A stretch of 6,687 bases of DNA from Clostridia bacterium (GTDB lineage: Bacteria > Bacillota > Clostridia > Lachnospirales > Cellulosilyticaceae). The notes under the pieces are model-generated. The model was given only the letters and a program-made list of their open reading frames with translations, ran no database searches and had not been told where the DNA came from. A program made the translations under genes and the position numbers. The DNA lies in the NCBI GenBank assembly GCA_029256345.1, contig JAQSYC010000153.1, positions 1 through 6,687 of the forward strand, written 5' to 3'. Positions 6,574-6,687 of the stretch are shown one piece after another; the stretch's first letter is position 1, and each line of letters starts with the position of its first letter.

Positions 6574-6687
6574 TTAAACTATAATTGTAGCTTTTCGATA
6601 GTTAAAAATAGTATCAAAACATCCCAGCATCATGAGAACGCTTGTTGGAGTTACAAGCAACATAAATAACACAATATACCCGAGTAC
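6574..6687 (-). CDS. C-terminal end of a DUF2232/YybS-like membrane protein (partial)
   Basis: An open frame enters from the right edge and ends in TAA at 6576-6574, giving 37 visible residues. The first part (YIVLFMLLVTPTSVLMMLG) is strongly hydrophobic and reads as a final membrane helix. It is followed by a short polar tail, FDTIFNYRKATIIV, in which the F-D-x-x-x-N-x-R pattern fits the C-terminus I expect for the DUF2232 (YybS) family. The identification leans on context: in Bacillus subtilis and many other Firmicutes yybS lies directly upstream of yybT (gdpP), rplI and the replicative helicase gene, the same order as here. YybS-like proteins are multi-pass membrane proteins without a settled function. 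The stop codon directly abuts an upstream ATG of gdpP at 6573, which points to co-transcription. The membrane character is seen directly. The family name is inferred from order and tail, because most of the protein lies outside the window. Confidence 0.7.
   Translation of the reverse strand, partial: VLGYIVLFMLLVTPTSVLMMLGCFDTIFNYRKATIIV

Noticed and set aside
5747..6577. Several plus-strand frames of 62-97 codons opposite gdpP.
   Set aside because: They mirror the hydrophobic and lysine-rich codons of gdpP and show no independent coding signs.
6578..6605. A promoter-like pair (TTAACT and TATAGT with a 16-nt spacer) before gdpP.
   Set aside because: It lies inside the coding end of the DUF2232-like gene, both boxes are weak, and operon read-through explains gdpP expression.

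Overview
The window looks like the chromosome of a low-G+C Gram-positive bacterium, most likely a member of the Clostridia. This rests on the A+T-rich intergenic DNA, the strong AGGAG-type ribosome binding sites, and the Firmicutes-specific gene order DUF2232 (YybS-like) - gdpP - rplI - dnaB. A finer placement cannot be supported from this sequence alone. Every gene I support lies on the minus strand, so transcription runs from high to low coordinates.

Right part (6687 to 2214): a housekeeping operon. It starts with the last 37 codons of a DUF2232/YybS-like membrane protein that is cut by the window edge. Next come gdpP (membrane-bound cyclic-di-AMP phosphodiesterase), rplI (ribosomal protein L9), dnaB (replicative helicase) and a GNAT acetyltransferase of the phosphinothricin/methionine-sulfoximine type. 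Gaps are short: 21 nt from yybS to the preferred gdpP start, a 4-nt ATGA overlap of gdpP with rplI, 38 nt from rplI to dnaB, and 21 nt from dnaB to the GNAT gene. One transcript is the simplest reading, and it probably ends at an imperfect hairpin at 2111-2156.

Middle (2013 to 2213): a 200-bp intergenic region. It holds that hairpin, a plausible promoter (2075-2103) and a perfect 15-bp inverted repeat (2027-2068). The repeat lies between the promoter and the ROK gene and looks like a repressor operator.

Left part (2012 to 1): a two-gene accessory operon. A ROK-family transcriptional regulator has an intact helix-turn-helix but a degenerate sugar-kinase fold. It is followed 21 nt later by an MFS transporter that runs off the left edge, with 300 codons visible. 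The pairing suggests a small-molecule (probably sugar) uptake system that controls itself through the inverted repeat. The ligand cannot be read from the sequence.

I see no RNA genes, CRISPR array, insertion sequence or phage gene. The core genes are ordinary. The least routine parts are the ROK/MFS pair with its operator, and two start-codon decisions (gdpP and the GNAT gene).
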